Assembly (NCBI RefSeq): GCF_001426685.1
Contig: NZ_LMFB01000001.1
Location: 309,985 to 373,984, forward strand
Source of the DNA: Rhizobium sp. Root483D2
GTDB taxonomy: Bacteria; Pseudomonadota; Alphaproteobacteria; Rhizobiales; Rhizobiaceae
Reading direction: 5' to 3'
DNA length: 64,000 nt
Shown: piece by piece, positions 8,750 to 17,257 of the stretch
How the letters are laid out: each line of letters starts with the position of its first letter
Numbering within the stretch: position 1 is the first letter of the stretch
Made by a program: the position numbers and the translations under genes
The notes under the pieces: generated by a model
What the model was told of the DNA's origin: nothing
Databases searched by the model: none
What the model saw: the letters and a program-made list of their open reading frames with translations, nothing else

Positions 8750-9585
8750 GCGAGACCCCCGCCACCGACGTCACCACGCATGCCATGGCAATCACGCCGG
8801 AAGACCTGCCGACGGCTGCAAGTTTTTTCAAGCCGCACCGCATCGTTCTCCTGGCGATCGCAGCCGCTTTGATCTTCTGCATCGTCTGGTTCATGCGCTG
8901 GGACTGGATTCCGCAATATCTGCCGCGGCTCGGCTATGGCATCATGATCACGCTGGCCATGCTGTTCAGCACGTCGATTTTGGGCTTTCTCTTGGCCGTA
9001 CCGCTCGGACTGGTGCAGGTGACCGGTCCCTGGCCGCTGAAAGCGCTGGCGAAAGGGTTCTGCACCGTCGTTCGCGGCACGCCGCTTCTGTTGCAGCTCT
9101 GGCTTCTCTATTATGGGTTGGGCTCGCTGTTTCCGCAGTTCCCCGCCATCCGCCAGTCGTTCCTGTGGCCCTATCTACGCGAATCCTGGCCCTATGGGGT
9201 GGCGGCGCTGACGATCTCCTTTGCAGCCTATGAAGGCGAGGTCATGCGCGGCGCCTTTGCCGGCGTTCCGGCCGGCGAAATCGAGGCGGCGCGAGCCTAT
9301 GGCATGAGCCGATGGACGCTGTTTCGCCGCATCTGGCTGCCGCGCGCCATTCACCGGGCATTGCCGACGCTGAACGGCGAGACCGTGCTGCAATTGAAGG
9401 CGACGCCCCTGGTTGCCACAATTACCGTCATCGACGTCTATGCCGTGATCTCCAAGGTCCGGCAGGATACCTACATCACCTACGAGCCGCTGCTGCTGCT
9501 TGCGCTGATCTACATGTGCCTGACCGGAATCCTGGTCGTCGCCTTCCGCTACCTCGAAAATCGCATACCAACCCGTGGTGCCTGA
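8746..9585 (+). CDS. Amino acid ABC transporter permease 2
   Basis: HisM/OccM-type permease, 279 residues, longer than its partner because of an N-terminal extension of about 30 polar residues before the first helix (IVLLAIAAALIFCIVWF). The ATPase-contact loop EAARAYGMSRWTLFRRIWLPRA is recognisable by its EAARAYGMS core, the same as in the partner. Start overlaps the previous stop as ATGA. The gene ends one base before the M20 hydrolase ATG, so transporter and hydrolase are almost certainly cotranscribed. Confidence 0.93.
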   Translation: MSETPATDVTTHAMAITPEDLPTAASFFKPHRIVLLAIAAALIFCIVWFMRWDWIPQYLPRLGYGIMITLAMLFSTSILGFLLAVPLGLVQVTGPWPLKALAKGFCTVVRGTPLLLQLWLLYYGLGSLFPQFPAIRQSFLWPYLRESWPYGVAALTISFAAYEGEVMRGAFAGVPAGEIEAARAYGMSRWTLFRRIWLPRAIHRALPTLNGETVLQLKATPLVATITVIDVYAVISKVRQDTYITYEPLLLLALIYMCLTGILVVAFRYLENRIPTRGA

Positions 9586-9586
9586 T

Positions 9587-10756
9587 ATGACTGTCAATGT
9601 GAACCTGACCAACTCCATGCCTGAACTGGTGGCCATCCGCCGCGACCTGCACGCCCATCCGGAACTGGGGCTTGAGGAGGTCCGCACCTCCAATTTCGTC
9701 GCCACATGCCTGGAAGGCCTTGGCTACACGGTGACACGGGGCCTCGCCAAGACCGGCCTCGTCGCCACGCTGAAGAACGGCACAAGCAACCGCTCGATCG
9801 GCATTCGCGCCGACATGGATGCGCTGCCCATCTTCGAGGAAACCGGCCTTGACTACGCCTCGAAAACCCCCGGCCTGATGCATGCCTGCGGCCATGACGG
9901 CCACACGACCATGCTTCTGGGTGCGGCCCGCGCCATTGCCGAGCGCAAGAATTTCGACGGTACCGTGCATCTGATCTTCCAGCCGGCGGAAGAGAATTTC
10001 GGCGGCGCCAAGATCATGATGGACGAAGGCCTGTTCAATAAATTCCCCTGCGACGCCGTGTTTGCGCTCCACAACGAGCCGGGATTACCGTTTGGCCAGT
10101 TCGCGCTGCGCGAAGGCCCGATCATGGCTGCGGTGGATGAGGCACGGATCACCGTTCATGGGCTGGGCGGTCACGGCGCCGAACCGCAGGAAACCGCAGA
10201 CCCGATCGTCTGCGGCGCCTCGATCGTCATGGCCCTGCAGTCGATCGTCTCGCGCAACATCCACCCGATGGACCCGACCGTCATCACCGTCGGCTCGTTT
10301 CACAGCGGTTCGGCCAGCAACATCATTCCCGAACGCGCCGAAATCGTCGTCGGCATCCGCTCCTTCGATCCCAAGGTGCGTGACGAACTGGAACGCCGCA
10401 TCCGGCTGATCGCCGAAAACCAGGCGGCAAGCTACGGCATGCGGGCAAGCGTCGATTATACCCGCAGCTACGACGCGACGATCAACCACAAGGCGGAAAC
10501 CGATTTCGTCCGCGATCTGGCGATCCGTTTTGCCGGCGCCGACAAGGTCGTCGATCTCGAGCGCGCCTTCATGGGCAGCGAGGACTTTGCCTATATGCTG
10601 AAGGACCGGCCGGGCACCTATTTCTTCCTCGGCTCCAGCGTCACCGGGAATGAGAAATCGCTCCATCACCCCGGCTACAATTTCAACGACGACCTTTTGC
10701 CGGTCGGCGCCGCGTTCTGGACCGAGCTGGCGGAAGCCTATCTCGCCCGGACCTGA
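9587..10756 (+). CDS. M20 family amidohydrolase (aminoacylase/hippurate hydrolase type)
   Basis: Metal-dependent cytoplasmic amidohydrolase, 389 residues. Metal and catalytic motifs are present: RRDLHAHPELG at the N-terminus, RADMDALP, MHACGHDGHTTMLLGAA, FQPAEENFGGA, and a late His in HHPGYNFND. The dimerisation domain lies about residues 180-290. The family removes acyl groups from N-acyl amino acids and related amides. The start ATG at 9587 lies one base after the permease stop; two GTG codons just upstream are less likely. As last gene of the transporter operon it probably processes the imported compound, so the imported substrate may be an N-acylated amino acid rather than free arginine. 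Confidence 0.9.
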   Translation: MTVNVNLTNSMPELVAIRRDLHAHPELGLEEVRTSNFVATCLEGLGYTVTRGLAKTGLVATLKNGTSNRSIGIRADMDALPIFEETGLDYASKTPGLMHACGHDGHTTMLLGAARAIAERKNFDGTVHLIFQPAEENFGGAKIMMDEGLFNKFPCDAVFALHNEPGLPFGQFALREGPIMAAVDEARITVHGLGGHGAEPQETADPIVCGASIVMALQSIVSRNIHPMDPTVITVGSFHSGSASNIIPERAEIVVGIRSFDPKVRDELERRIRLIAENQAASYGMRASVDYTRSYDATINHKAETDFVRDLAIRFAGADKVVDLERAFMGSEDFAYMLKDRPGTYFFLGSSVTGNEKSLHHPGYNFNDDLLPVGAAFWTELAEAYLART

Positions 10757-10762
10757 CATTTC

Positions 10763-10800
10763 AAAAAAGAAAAAGCCGCAGGAAGGGACGTTCCTGCGGC
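10763..10800 (-). terminator. Rho-independent terminator oriented on the minus strand
   Basis: Perfect ten-base stem GCCGCAGGAA/TTCCTGCGGC (10775-10800, six-base loop) preceded on the plus strand by a run of A, which on the minus strand is a U-run after the stem. On the plus strand no U-run follows, so it does not look like the end of the M20 operon. No convincing minus-strand gene lies upstream of it. Confidence 0.6.
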
Positions 10801-11293
10801 AAGTCGGGACAGTGTAGGCACGTCCATCGCAAGGTGCGATCCATCAAATTTCCGGGCCTGCACGCGGCGGCAAAAGCTTTGACCGGCGGTGCAGCCCATC
10901 AAGATCGAAGCCTGGCAAAGGCGCTGATGTCATCATGCAACAGGGCCGTCCGGCAGGTTCCGTTCTTCGATAACTAACCATAGCCGCCAGCGTTTGCGGC
11001 ACACTTAAGCGAACCATTAAAATTTTACCGATGCCGCGTTTCGAGACAATCCCTCCCGCATTATCCGATCCGTGACGGTGCGCATACATAAGGCCTGCCG
11101 GATGCAACTATGCCGCAGGTGGAACATTGTCGCAGTGTGACATCATGGTTGCGCCGATGTCATTGATTTCCAGCGCTATTGGCGCAGACTATGGCCCAGG
11201 GGTCCAGCGTCATGCTCATCCGCCACGACGGGGACAAACCGTGGCGGTGGAGAAACCAGGAGACGGCAGCCAGACCCTCGAAAGGATTGTACC
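10801..11293. other. 493-base intergenic region upstream of the bd oxidase operon
   Basis: I see no convincing protein gene. An 87-codon open frame on the minus strand (10844-11107) lacks a domain, a hydrophobic segment or a clear ribosome site. The minus-strand terminator at its left edge suggests that a small RNA could be transcribed leftward from here. The right part must hold the promoter of the oxidase operon. I searched for an FNR/FixK box (TTGAT, four bases, ATCAA) and did not find one. Confidence 0.4.
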
Positions 11294-12712
11294 GTGTTCG
11301 AGAGTTTTGACGCGACGTTGCTCGCCCGTATTCAATTTGCCTTTACAGTGTCGTTTCACATCATCTTCCCAGCCTTCTCCATCGGCCTTGCGAGCTATCT
11401 CGCGGTGCTGGAGGCCCTGTGGCTGTGGAAGAAAGACCAGGTCTATATGGATCTGTTCAATTTCTGGAAGACGATCTTTGCCGTGGCCTTCGGCATGGGC
11501 GTCGTATCGGGCATCGTCATGTCCTACCAGTTCGGCACCAACTGGAGCGTGTTTTCCGACAAGGCCGGGCCGGTCATCGGTCCTCTGATGGGCTATGAGG
11601 TGCTGACCGCCTTCTTTCTCGAGGCCGGCTTCCTCGGCGTCATGCTGTTCGGGCTCAACCGCGTCGGCCCGAAACTGCATTTTCTTGCCACCTTTATGGT
11701 CGCCTTCGGCACGCTGATCTCTGCCACCTGGATTCTTGCCGTCAATTCCTGGATGCAGACGCCGGCAGGCTTCGGCATGAACGAGGCAGGACAGTTCATT
11801 CCGCTCGACTGGTGGAAGGTGATCTTCAATCCTTCATTCCCCTACCGCCTGGTGCATATGGTGCTGGCCGCCTATCTCACCACCGCTTTCGTGGTCGGCG
11901 CCGTCGGCGCCTGGCATCTCTTGAAAAACACCGCGCCGCGCCGCTCGCGCACGATGTTTTCGATGGCCATGTGGATGGCGACGATCGTTGCGCCGATCCA
12001 GATCATGGCCGGCGACTTCCATGGCCTGAACACGCTGGAACACCAGCCGGTGAAGGTCATGGCGATGGAAGGCCATTTCGACAGCCATCCCGATGGCGCG
12101 CCGCTGATCCTGTTTGGTATTCCGAATACGGCGGAAAAACGCATCGACTACGCGGTCGAAATCCCGAAACTCTCAAGCCTGATCCTCAAGCATGACCTGA
12201 ACGCGCCGCTTGCCGGCCTCGATACCATCCCGGACAATCTCGAGCCGCCGGTCGCCGTCGTCTTCTGGTCTTTCCGGGTCATGGTGGGTATCGGGTTTGC
12301 CATGCTCGGCATCGGCCTGTGGAGCCTGTGGTGTCGCCTCAGGGGCACGCTCGACAGCAGCGACTGGCTGCATCGGGCAGCCGTTACGATGGGGCCCGCC
12401 GGTTTCGTTGCGGTCCTCGCCGGCTGGATCACCACCGAAGTCGGCCGCCAGCCCTACACGATCTACGGCCAGCTGCTGACGGCGGACTCGATCTCACCGA
12501 TTGCAGCCCCGGCCGTCGCCGCCTCGCTGATCGCCTTCATCGTCGTCTATTTCTTCGTCTTCGGCGCCGGCACCTTCTACATCCTGCGGCTGATGAAGCG
12601 CCTGCCGCGCGATCCGATGCCCGATCTCGACGACGGGCCGATCAGAACCTCCGGCATCATGCCGGGACCCGCGACCGGACACACCCATGGGAGCAGCCAT
12701 CATGGTCATTGA
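11294..12712 (+). CDS. cydA: Cytochrome bd-type quinol oxidase subunit I, cyanide-insensitive branch
   Basis: Haem-carrying subunit of a bd-type terminal oxidase, 472 residues in the inner membrane. Starts MFESFDATLLARIQFAFT with the haem ligand His in FTVSFHIIFPAFSIGL; other conserved blocks are GMGVVSGIVMSYQFGTNW, EAGFLGVMLFG, SATWILAVNSWMQTPAG and the quinol region GWITTEVGRQPYTIYG. The short Q-loop and the DUF2474 gene downstream fit the CIO (cyanide-insensitive) subfamily. The start is GTG at 11294 with GAAAGGA upstream. Expected to oxidise ubiquinol and reduce oxygen without proton pumping. Confidence 0.93.
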   Translation: MFESFDATLLARIQFAFTVSFHIIFPAFSIGLASYLAVLEALWLWKKDQVYMDLFNFWKTIFAVAFGMGVVSGIVMSYQFGTNWSVFSDKAGPVIGPLMGYEVLTAFFLEAGFLGVMLFGLNRVGPKLHFLATFMVAFGTLISATWILAVNSWMQTPAGFGMNEAGQFIPLDWWKVIFNPSFPYRLVHMVLAAYLTTAFVVGAVGAWHLLKNTAPRRSRTMFSMAMWMATIVAPIQIMAGDFHGLNTLEHQPVKVMAMEGHFDSHPDGAPLILFGIPNTAEKRIDYAVEIPKLSSLILKHDLNAPLAGLDTIPDNLEPPVAVVFWSFRVMVGIGFAMLGIGLWSLWCRLRGTLDSSDWLHRAAVTMGPAGFVAVLAGWITTEVGRQPYTIYGQLLTADSISPIAAPAVAASLIAFIVVYFFVFGAGTFYILRLMKRLPRDPMPDLDDGPIRTSGIMPGPATGHTHGSSHHGH

Positions 12713-13706
12713 TCTTCCTTTTGTCTGGGCCGCCATCATCGCCTTTGCGGTGCTCGCCTATGTCATTCTCGACGGTTTCGATCTTGGCGTCGGGATCCTC
12801 TTTCCGTTCTTTCCGGAAAAGCGCGACCGCGACGTGATGATGAACTCCGTCGCCCCGGTCTGGGACGGCAACGAGACCTGGCTGGTGCTTGGCGGCGGCG
12901 GTTTGCTCGCAGTCTTTCCGCTCGCCTATTCGGTCATCCTTTCGGCCCTCTATGCGCCGATCATCGCCATGCTGCTCGGCCTGGTCTTTCGCGGCGTTGC
13001 CTTCGAATATCGCTGGCGCACCCGCCGCGGCGAATTCCTGTGGAACTGGGCCTTTGCCGGCGGCTCGATGATTGCGGCGTTTGCGCAAGGGGTGGCGCTC
13101 GGCGCCCTGGTGCAGGGCATCCCGGTTGCAAACCGCGCCTATGCTGGGGCCTGGTGGGATTGGCTGACGCCGTTTTCCATCGCCACCGGCTTTGCCATCC
13201 TGATCGGCTATGCACTTCTCGGCTCGACCTGGCTGATCCTGAAGACCACCGGCGATCTCGCTGAAAAAGCCCGCAAGGTGGCGCTGCGCACCTGCTTTGC
13301 CACGATCGCCGCCATGGGCATCGTCAGCCTGTGGACGCCGTTCCTCGAACCCATCTACCTGGAACGCTGGTTCAGCTGGCCGACGGCGATCTTCAGCGTC
13401 ATCGTGCCGGTGCTGGTGCTCGGCTGCTTTGCGCTCCTGCTGATCGGCATCCGCGCCAAGCGTGACGCGCAGCCGTTTCTGGCGGCACTCGGGCTGTTCG
13501 TGCTCGGCTTTGCCGGCATCGGCATCAGCTTCTACCCCTATATGGTGCCGCCATCGGTGACCATCTGGGATGCCGCAGCGCCGGATTCCAGCCTTGCCTT
13601 CCTGTTATGGGGCGCGGCCTTCCTGGTCCCGATCATCCTGATCTATACCGGCTATGCCTATTGGGTGTTTCGCGGCAAGATCGATCCCGAGGAGGGCTAC
13701 CACTGA
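12702..13706 (+). CDS. cydB: Cytochrome bd-type quinol oxidase subunit II
   Basis: Second integral membrane subunit, 334 residues, about eight helices. Begins MVIDLPFVWAAIIAFAVLAYV and carries the family blocks LDGFDLGVGIL, WDGNETWLVLGGG and FRGVAFEYRWR. The ATG at 12702 is preferred over the ATG at 12687 because GGGAG lies nine bases upstream of it; it overlaps the cydA stop by 11 bases, giving coupling. The stop overlaps the start of the micro-subunit as TGATG. Forms a heterodimer with subunit I. Confidence 0.93.
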   Translation: MVIDLPFVWAAIIAFAVLAYVILDGFDLGVGILFPFFPEKRDRDVMMNSVAPVWDGNETWLVLGGGGLLAVFPLAYSVILSALYAPIIAMLLGLVFRGVAFEYRWRTRRGEFLWNWAFAGGSMIAAFAQGVALGALVQGIPVANRAYAGAWWDWLTPFSIATGFAILIGYALLGSTWLILKTTGDLAEKARKVALRTCFATIAAMGIVSLWTPFLEPIYLERWFSWPTAIFSVIVPVLVLGCFALLLIGIRAKRDAQPFLAALGLFVLGFAGIGISFYPYMVPPSVTIWDAAAPDSSLAFLLWGAAFLVPIILIYTGYAYWVFRGKIDPEEGYH

Positions 13707-13822
13707 TGCCAAGCGAAAACAGCGTCGCAAAAAAGCTCCTGTGGTTCGTCGGCCTGTGGTTGCTCGGCGTGCTGACCGTCACGATCATCGGCTTTGCCAT
13801 CAAACTCTCGCTCGGCGCCTGA
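13706..13822 (+). CDS. cydX: DUF2474/CydX-like micro-subunit of the bd oxidase
   Basis: 38-residue protein, easily missed by gene callers. Sequence is a short polar N-terminus (MPSENSVAKK) and one membrane helix (LLWFVGLWLLGVLTVTIIG). Its length, single helix and place directly after cydB, with TGATG overlap, match the DUF2474/CydX/CioX class of small subunits that stabilise bd oxidases. No separate ribosome site is needed because of the stop-start overlap. It ends the oxidase operon. Confidence 0.85.
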   Translation: MPSENSVAKKLLWFVGLWLLGVLTVTIIGFAIKLSLGA

Positions 13823-13884
13823 CGCGCCGGGTTCGCCATCCTCGATGCAAAGCTTCGCTCAAGTTTCCCGCGCTACCTCTAAAG

Positions 13885-13965
13885 CACATATCAGCAGGCA
13901 ATGCCTTCCGCTGCGAGACAGGACCGCACCCTCCTTGGTGCAGAAGGGACTTGCCTGCTGATGTG
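13885..13965. other. Stable stem-loop with internal hairpin, possible structured RNA or attenuator
   Basis: Perfect 12-base arms ATCAGCAGGCAA (13890-13901) and TTGCCTGCTGAT (13951-13962), extended by CAC/GTG outside a two-base bulge. The roughly 49-base loop contains another hairpin, GCACC, then CTCCTT, then GGTGC. It lies between the oxidase operon and the glycan cluster. No U-run follows on either strand, so it is not a plain terminator. It matches no riboswitch class I can recall. Confidence 0.4.
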
Positions 13966-14033
13966 ACCAGCCTTCAGGAAGCGCCGCTCGCGGTGGCGCC
14001 CGGGCGGCGACCGCGATACGCACGAGGCAAGCC

Positions 14034-15161
14034 ATGACCAAACTCTCGATCTGCATTCCCGTGGAAACCGCCGCGCCGGACGTTTTGGCGCTGGTGGCGA
14101 TGCTTCTGGAAAAGCAAAGCAACGATTTCGAGATCGTCATTGCAAAGCCGGCGGATGTCGCGCTCCCAAAGGGCGTCGTCGAGCTTGCAGCCGGCGGCGC
14201 CAATATCTCCATTGCCGATGCAGCCGCCGGTGCGGCCCGCCAGCATCTCTGGCGCCAGGCGGCTCAGGCTGCCAAGGGCGACTGGGTGGCGCTGATCAAT
14301 CCATCGGACATCGTTGAAAGCGATCTCGCCACGATGGTCGCCTTTCTCGAAACCACCTCGCCCAATGTCGATGCGCTTGCGTGGAATGCTTTCCAGATCG
14401 ACCGCCATGCCGAACCCGGCAAGGCAAGCTCGATTGCCATTCCCGCCAATTACCATATCGAGACATTCGACAAGACCGCCATGCTGAAGGCTTTTTTCTA
14501 TTGGGAAAACAGCCTGAACGTGCCGAAAATGCCTTTCGGCCTCTATCACGCCGCCATCCGGCGCTCGCTGCTGGACGTGCTGTTGCAATTGCCTGAGCCG
14601 CAGGACTGGTCAACGCCATCGCCGCAATATGAATGGGCGGCCAAGGTGCTTCTGTTTGCCAATGAGCTCGCTTTCTGTGCCCGGCCCATGTCGGCGATCG
14701 ACATCGTACCCCTTGCCGCCCAACCGCCGCTTCACCCCTGGAATTTCCCTTTCCATTCCGGCATCGGCCTTGCCGGTGCGGTGGCAGAGGTCCAGTTCCA
14801 TGTCCTGCGCGAACTCGATACGCCGTGGTCCGGCGCCAGCGAAGCCTTTGTGCGGGCACTGATGATCGACTGCATGATGGAGACGGACCGCGAGGCCTTC
14901 AAAACCAAGGGCAATGCCTATTTTGCCGCGCTGCAGGCGTTCGAAGGCGGCCATCTCGCACCGGTCTTCCGGCCGGAATATCATGAGATCCGGCAGAGGG
15001 ATGAACGGCGCGGCCTGCATGACGGCGTGCTGCTGATCGACCGGTTTATCGCCGGCGCCCGCGACGCCCGGGAATTCTACAGAACGGTCCGGCTGATGCT
15101 CGCGCCGATCGGGCTGATCTGCGGCGGCGCGCTCTATACCAAGGACAACAGAGCCGCATGA
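14034..15161 (+). CDS. Glycosyltransferase family 2-like protein lacking the acidic metal motif
   Basis: 375 residues, starting MTKLSICIPVET, the usual first strand of a GT-A fold. It is a diverged relative of the glycosyltransferase at 20505-21722: both share FFxW...PxMxFGxYH, a later FPFxSxxGLA block and a similar C-terminal end. Where that protein has MIGDDDYADPD, this one has ALINPSDIVESD, so the DxD-type metal-binding acids are reduced or missing. It may therefore be an inactive or altered transferase, or a partner protein. Start at 14034 follows GAGG. The last four bases overlap the DegT aminotransferase start. First gene of the rightward part of the glycan cluster. Confidence 0.65.
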   Translation: MTKLSICIPVETAAPDVLALVAMLLEKQSNDFEIVIAKPADVALPKGVVELAAGGANISIADAAAGAARQHLWRQAAQAAKGDWVALINPSDIVESDLATMVAFLETTSPNVDALAWNAFQIDRHAEPGKASSIAIPANYHIETFDKTAMLKAFFYWENSLNVPKMPFGLYHAAIRRSLLDVLLQLPEPQDWSTPSPQYEWAAKVLLFANELAFCARPMSAIDIVPLAAQPPLHPWNFPFHSGIGLAGAVAEVQFHVLRELDTPWSGASEAFVRALMIDCMMETDREAFKTKGNAYFAALQAFEGGHLAPVFRPEYHEIRQRDERRGLHDGVLLIDRFIAGARDAREFYRTVRLMLAPIGLICGGALYTKDNRAA

Positions 15162-16333
15162 CCGAGGCCGCGCCGAGAATTTCCTATACACGGCCTTCGA
15201 TCACCGAGCTGGAGGTTGCCTACGCGGCTGACGCCGCCGCCAATGGCTGGGGCGATCGCTGCTACGACTATATCGTCCGGTTCGAGGACGGTTTCCGCCA
15301 GCATCTCGGCGCCGCCCATGCCATCGCCACATCCAGCTGCACCGGCGCCATGCATATGGGCCTGAGCGCACTCGGGATCCGGCGCGGCGACGAGGTGATC
15401 CTCGCCGACACGAACTGGATTGCCACAGCCGCCCCCATCGTCCATCTCGGTGCCACGCCGGTCTTTGTCGATATCCTGCCCGGCAGCTGGTGCATCGATC
15501 CGGCCGAGGTCGAGCGCCACGTGACGCAAAGAACCAAAGCGATCATCGCAACTCATATCTACGGCAATCTCTGCGACATGGACCGGCTGCTGGATATTGG
15601 CCGCCGCCACGGCATCCCGGTGATCGAAGATGCTGCCGAGGCGATCGGGTCGCAATGGCACGGCCGGCGCGCGGGATCGATGGGAACCTTCGGCACTTTC
15701 TCCTTTCACGGCACCAAGACGCTGACGACAGGCGAAGGCGGCATGTTCGTGACCAGCGACAGCGCCCTTTACGAAAAGGTGCTGACACTCAGCAATCATG
15801 GCCGCGCCCGCAACCAGAAAAAACAATTCTGGCCGGATGATATCGGCTTCAAATACAAGATGTCGAACATCCAGGCCGCGCTTGGCTGCGCCCAGCTCGA
15901 GCGGGTCGAAGAGCTGATCGCTCGCAAACGCGCGATTCTCGCGAGCTATGCAGACAAGCTGAAAGTCTATCCGGGCATCAGCCTCAACCCCGAAAATGCC
16001 GGCACCATCAACGGCGCCTGGATGCCGACGGCCGTGTTCGATCGCGATACCGGCATCACCCGCGAACTGCTGCAGCAGGCATTCGCTGCGGCCAATATCG
16101 ATGCGCGCGTTTTCTTCCACCCCTTGACGAGCCTGCCGATGTTTGCGGAGCGGCGCGAAAACCGGCATGCCTGGGATATCCCGGAGCGCGCCATCAACCT
16201 GCCGAGCTATCACGACATGACCAAGGCGGAGATCGACCGCGTCACCGACGTCATCGACCGCGTCACCGACGTCATCGACAGCCTGACCAGCAGCCGCATC
16301 ACGGGCAAACCACCGATGGCGAAATCCGCCTGA
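15158..16333 (+). CDS. DegT/DnrJ/EryC1/StrS family sugar aminotransferase
   Basis: PLP enzyme that transfers an amino group to a nucleotide-activated keto-sugar, 391 residues. PLP lysine is Lys187 in SFHGTKTLTTGEGG; other family blocks are TSSCTGAMHMGLSALG, PVIEDAAEAIGS and FKYKMSNIQAALG. The product would be an amino sugar for a surface glycan. Translation is coupled to the upstream gene (ATGA). Near the C-terminus a 21-base tandem duplication (16232-16279) doubles the seven residues IDRVTDV. The exact sugar substrate cannot be read from motifs. Confidence 0.9.
   Translation: MTEAAPRISYTRPSITELEVAYAADAAANGWGDRCYDYIVRFEDGFRQHLGAAHAIATSSCTGAMHMGLSALGIRRGDEVILADTNWIATAAPIVHLGATPVFVDILPGSWCIDPAEVERHVTQRTKAIIATHIYGNLCDMDRLLDIGRRHGIPVIEDAAEAIGSQWHGRRAGSMGTFGTFSFHGTKTLTTGEGGMFVTSDSALYEKVLTLSNHGRARNQKKQFWPDDIGFKYKMSNIQAALGCAQLERVEELIARKRAILASYADKLKVYPGISLNPENAGTINGAWMPTAVFDRDTGITRELLQQAFAAANIDARVFFHPLTSLPMFAERRENRHAWDIPERAINLPSYHDMTKAEIDRVTDVIDRVTDVIDSLTSSRITGKPPMAKSA
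16232..16279 (+). repeat. 21-base perfect tandem duplication in the aminotransferase gene
   Basis: The unit ATCGACCGCGTCACCGACGTC occurs twice in a row, followed by ATCGAC, with no mismatch. It keeps the frame and doubles IDRVTDV close to the C-terminal end of the protein. Absence of silent differences between copies points to a recent slippage event. Confidence 0.9.
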
Positions 16334-16402
16334 AACACCGGCGCAGTCCGCCGCCTCCCACACGGCCTCAGACGGCCGCCTTCACCGACAAAGGCAAGTC
16401 CC

Positions 16403-17167
16403 ATGACGACAACCGACGACCGCCAGGAGTTTGAGGCCCATAAAGAACAAATGTGCCTGGCGCTCGGCAGGGACACACAGGTTTTCAGGCAGTCGATCGA
16501 TACGATGATTGCGCTCGATACCTATGACTATTCCTACCTCTGGAGCTGGATGGGGGTTCCAATCATTCAGCTTCCCGCCGATATCATGGCGACGCAGGAA
16601 ATCATCTGGAACACGAAGCCCGACATCATCATCGAGACCGGTGTTGCGCGCGGCGGCTCGATGATTTTCATGGCGTCGATCCTGGCCATGACCGGCAACG
16701 ACAAGGCCAAGGTGATCGGTGTCGATATCGACATTCGCGCACATAACCGCGAAGCCATCGAGACGCATCCGATGGCCAGCCGCATTGCGCTTATCGAAGG
16801 CGGCTCTGTCGATGACAGCACGCTCGATGCCGTGCGCGATCTGATCCCCCAAGGTGCACGGGTGATGGTGGTTCTCGACAGCGATCATTCCTATGGCCAC
16901 GTCCTTGCCGAATGCCGCGCTTACGGTCCGCTGGTGACGCCGGGCTGCTACCTCGTCGTTGCCGATACGGCCGTTGGGCATGTGGGCGAGGATCAGTCTC
17001 CGAAAAAACGCTCAAAGTCCTGGTTCCGCGGCAATGATCCACTGACCGCGCTCAACGATTATCTGAAGGAAACAGACCGTTTTGAGGTCGATCCGGTCAT
17101 CAACGGCAAGCTCGTTCTTGCCTCATCGCCAGGCGGTTATTGCGTCCGCCTGCCCGATCCGGCCTGA
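16403..17167 (+). CDS. CmcI/rhamnosyl O-methyltransferase family protein
   Basis: 254-residue protein of the family named after cephalosporin hydroxylase CmcI and rhamnosyl O-methyltransferases. The SAM-binding Rossmann part is visible: IIIETGVARGGSMIFMASIL, VIGVDIDIRAHNR and VMVVLDSDHSYGHV, the last holding the metal or catalytic Asp/His. In polysaccharide clusters these proteins are usually taken as sugar O-methyltransferases. Start at 16403 follows AAAGGCAAG. It is convergent with the phosphoesterase operon; the 90 bases between hold only a weak hairpin (CTTGCGC at 17194, GCGCAAG at 17215). Confidence 0.82.
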   Translation: MTTTDDRQEFEAHKEQMCLALGRDTQVFRQSIDTMIALDTYDYSYLWSWMGVPIIQLPADIMATQEIIWNTKPDIIIETGVARGGSMIFMASILAMTGNDKAKVIGVDIDIRAHNREAIETHPMASRIALIEGGSVDDSTLDAVRDLIPQGARVMVVLDSDHSYGHVLAECRAYGPLVTPGCYLVVADTAVGHVGEDQSPKKRSKSWFRGNDPLTALNDYLKETDRFEVDPVINGKLVLASSPGGYCVRLPDPA

Positions 17168-17257
17168 CCACACACGCCACACAGACAAAGAGTCTTGCGC
17201 CATGCATCGGCACCGCGCAAGCCGCTTTGCACTTGACGTGGAACGCCAATAGAAGCT

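Noticed and set aside
10844-11107. 87-codon minus-strand open frame
   Set aside because: No hydrophobic segment, domain or ribosome site; more likely non-coding.
10801-11293. FNR/FixK box for the bd oxidase
   Set aside because: No TTGAT-N4-ATCAA or close variant was found upstream of cydA.
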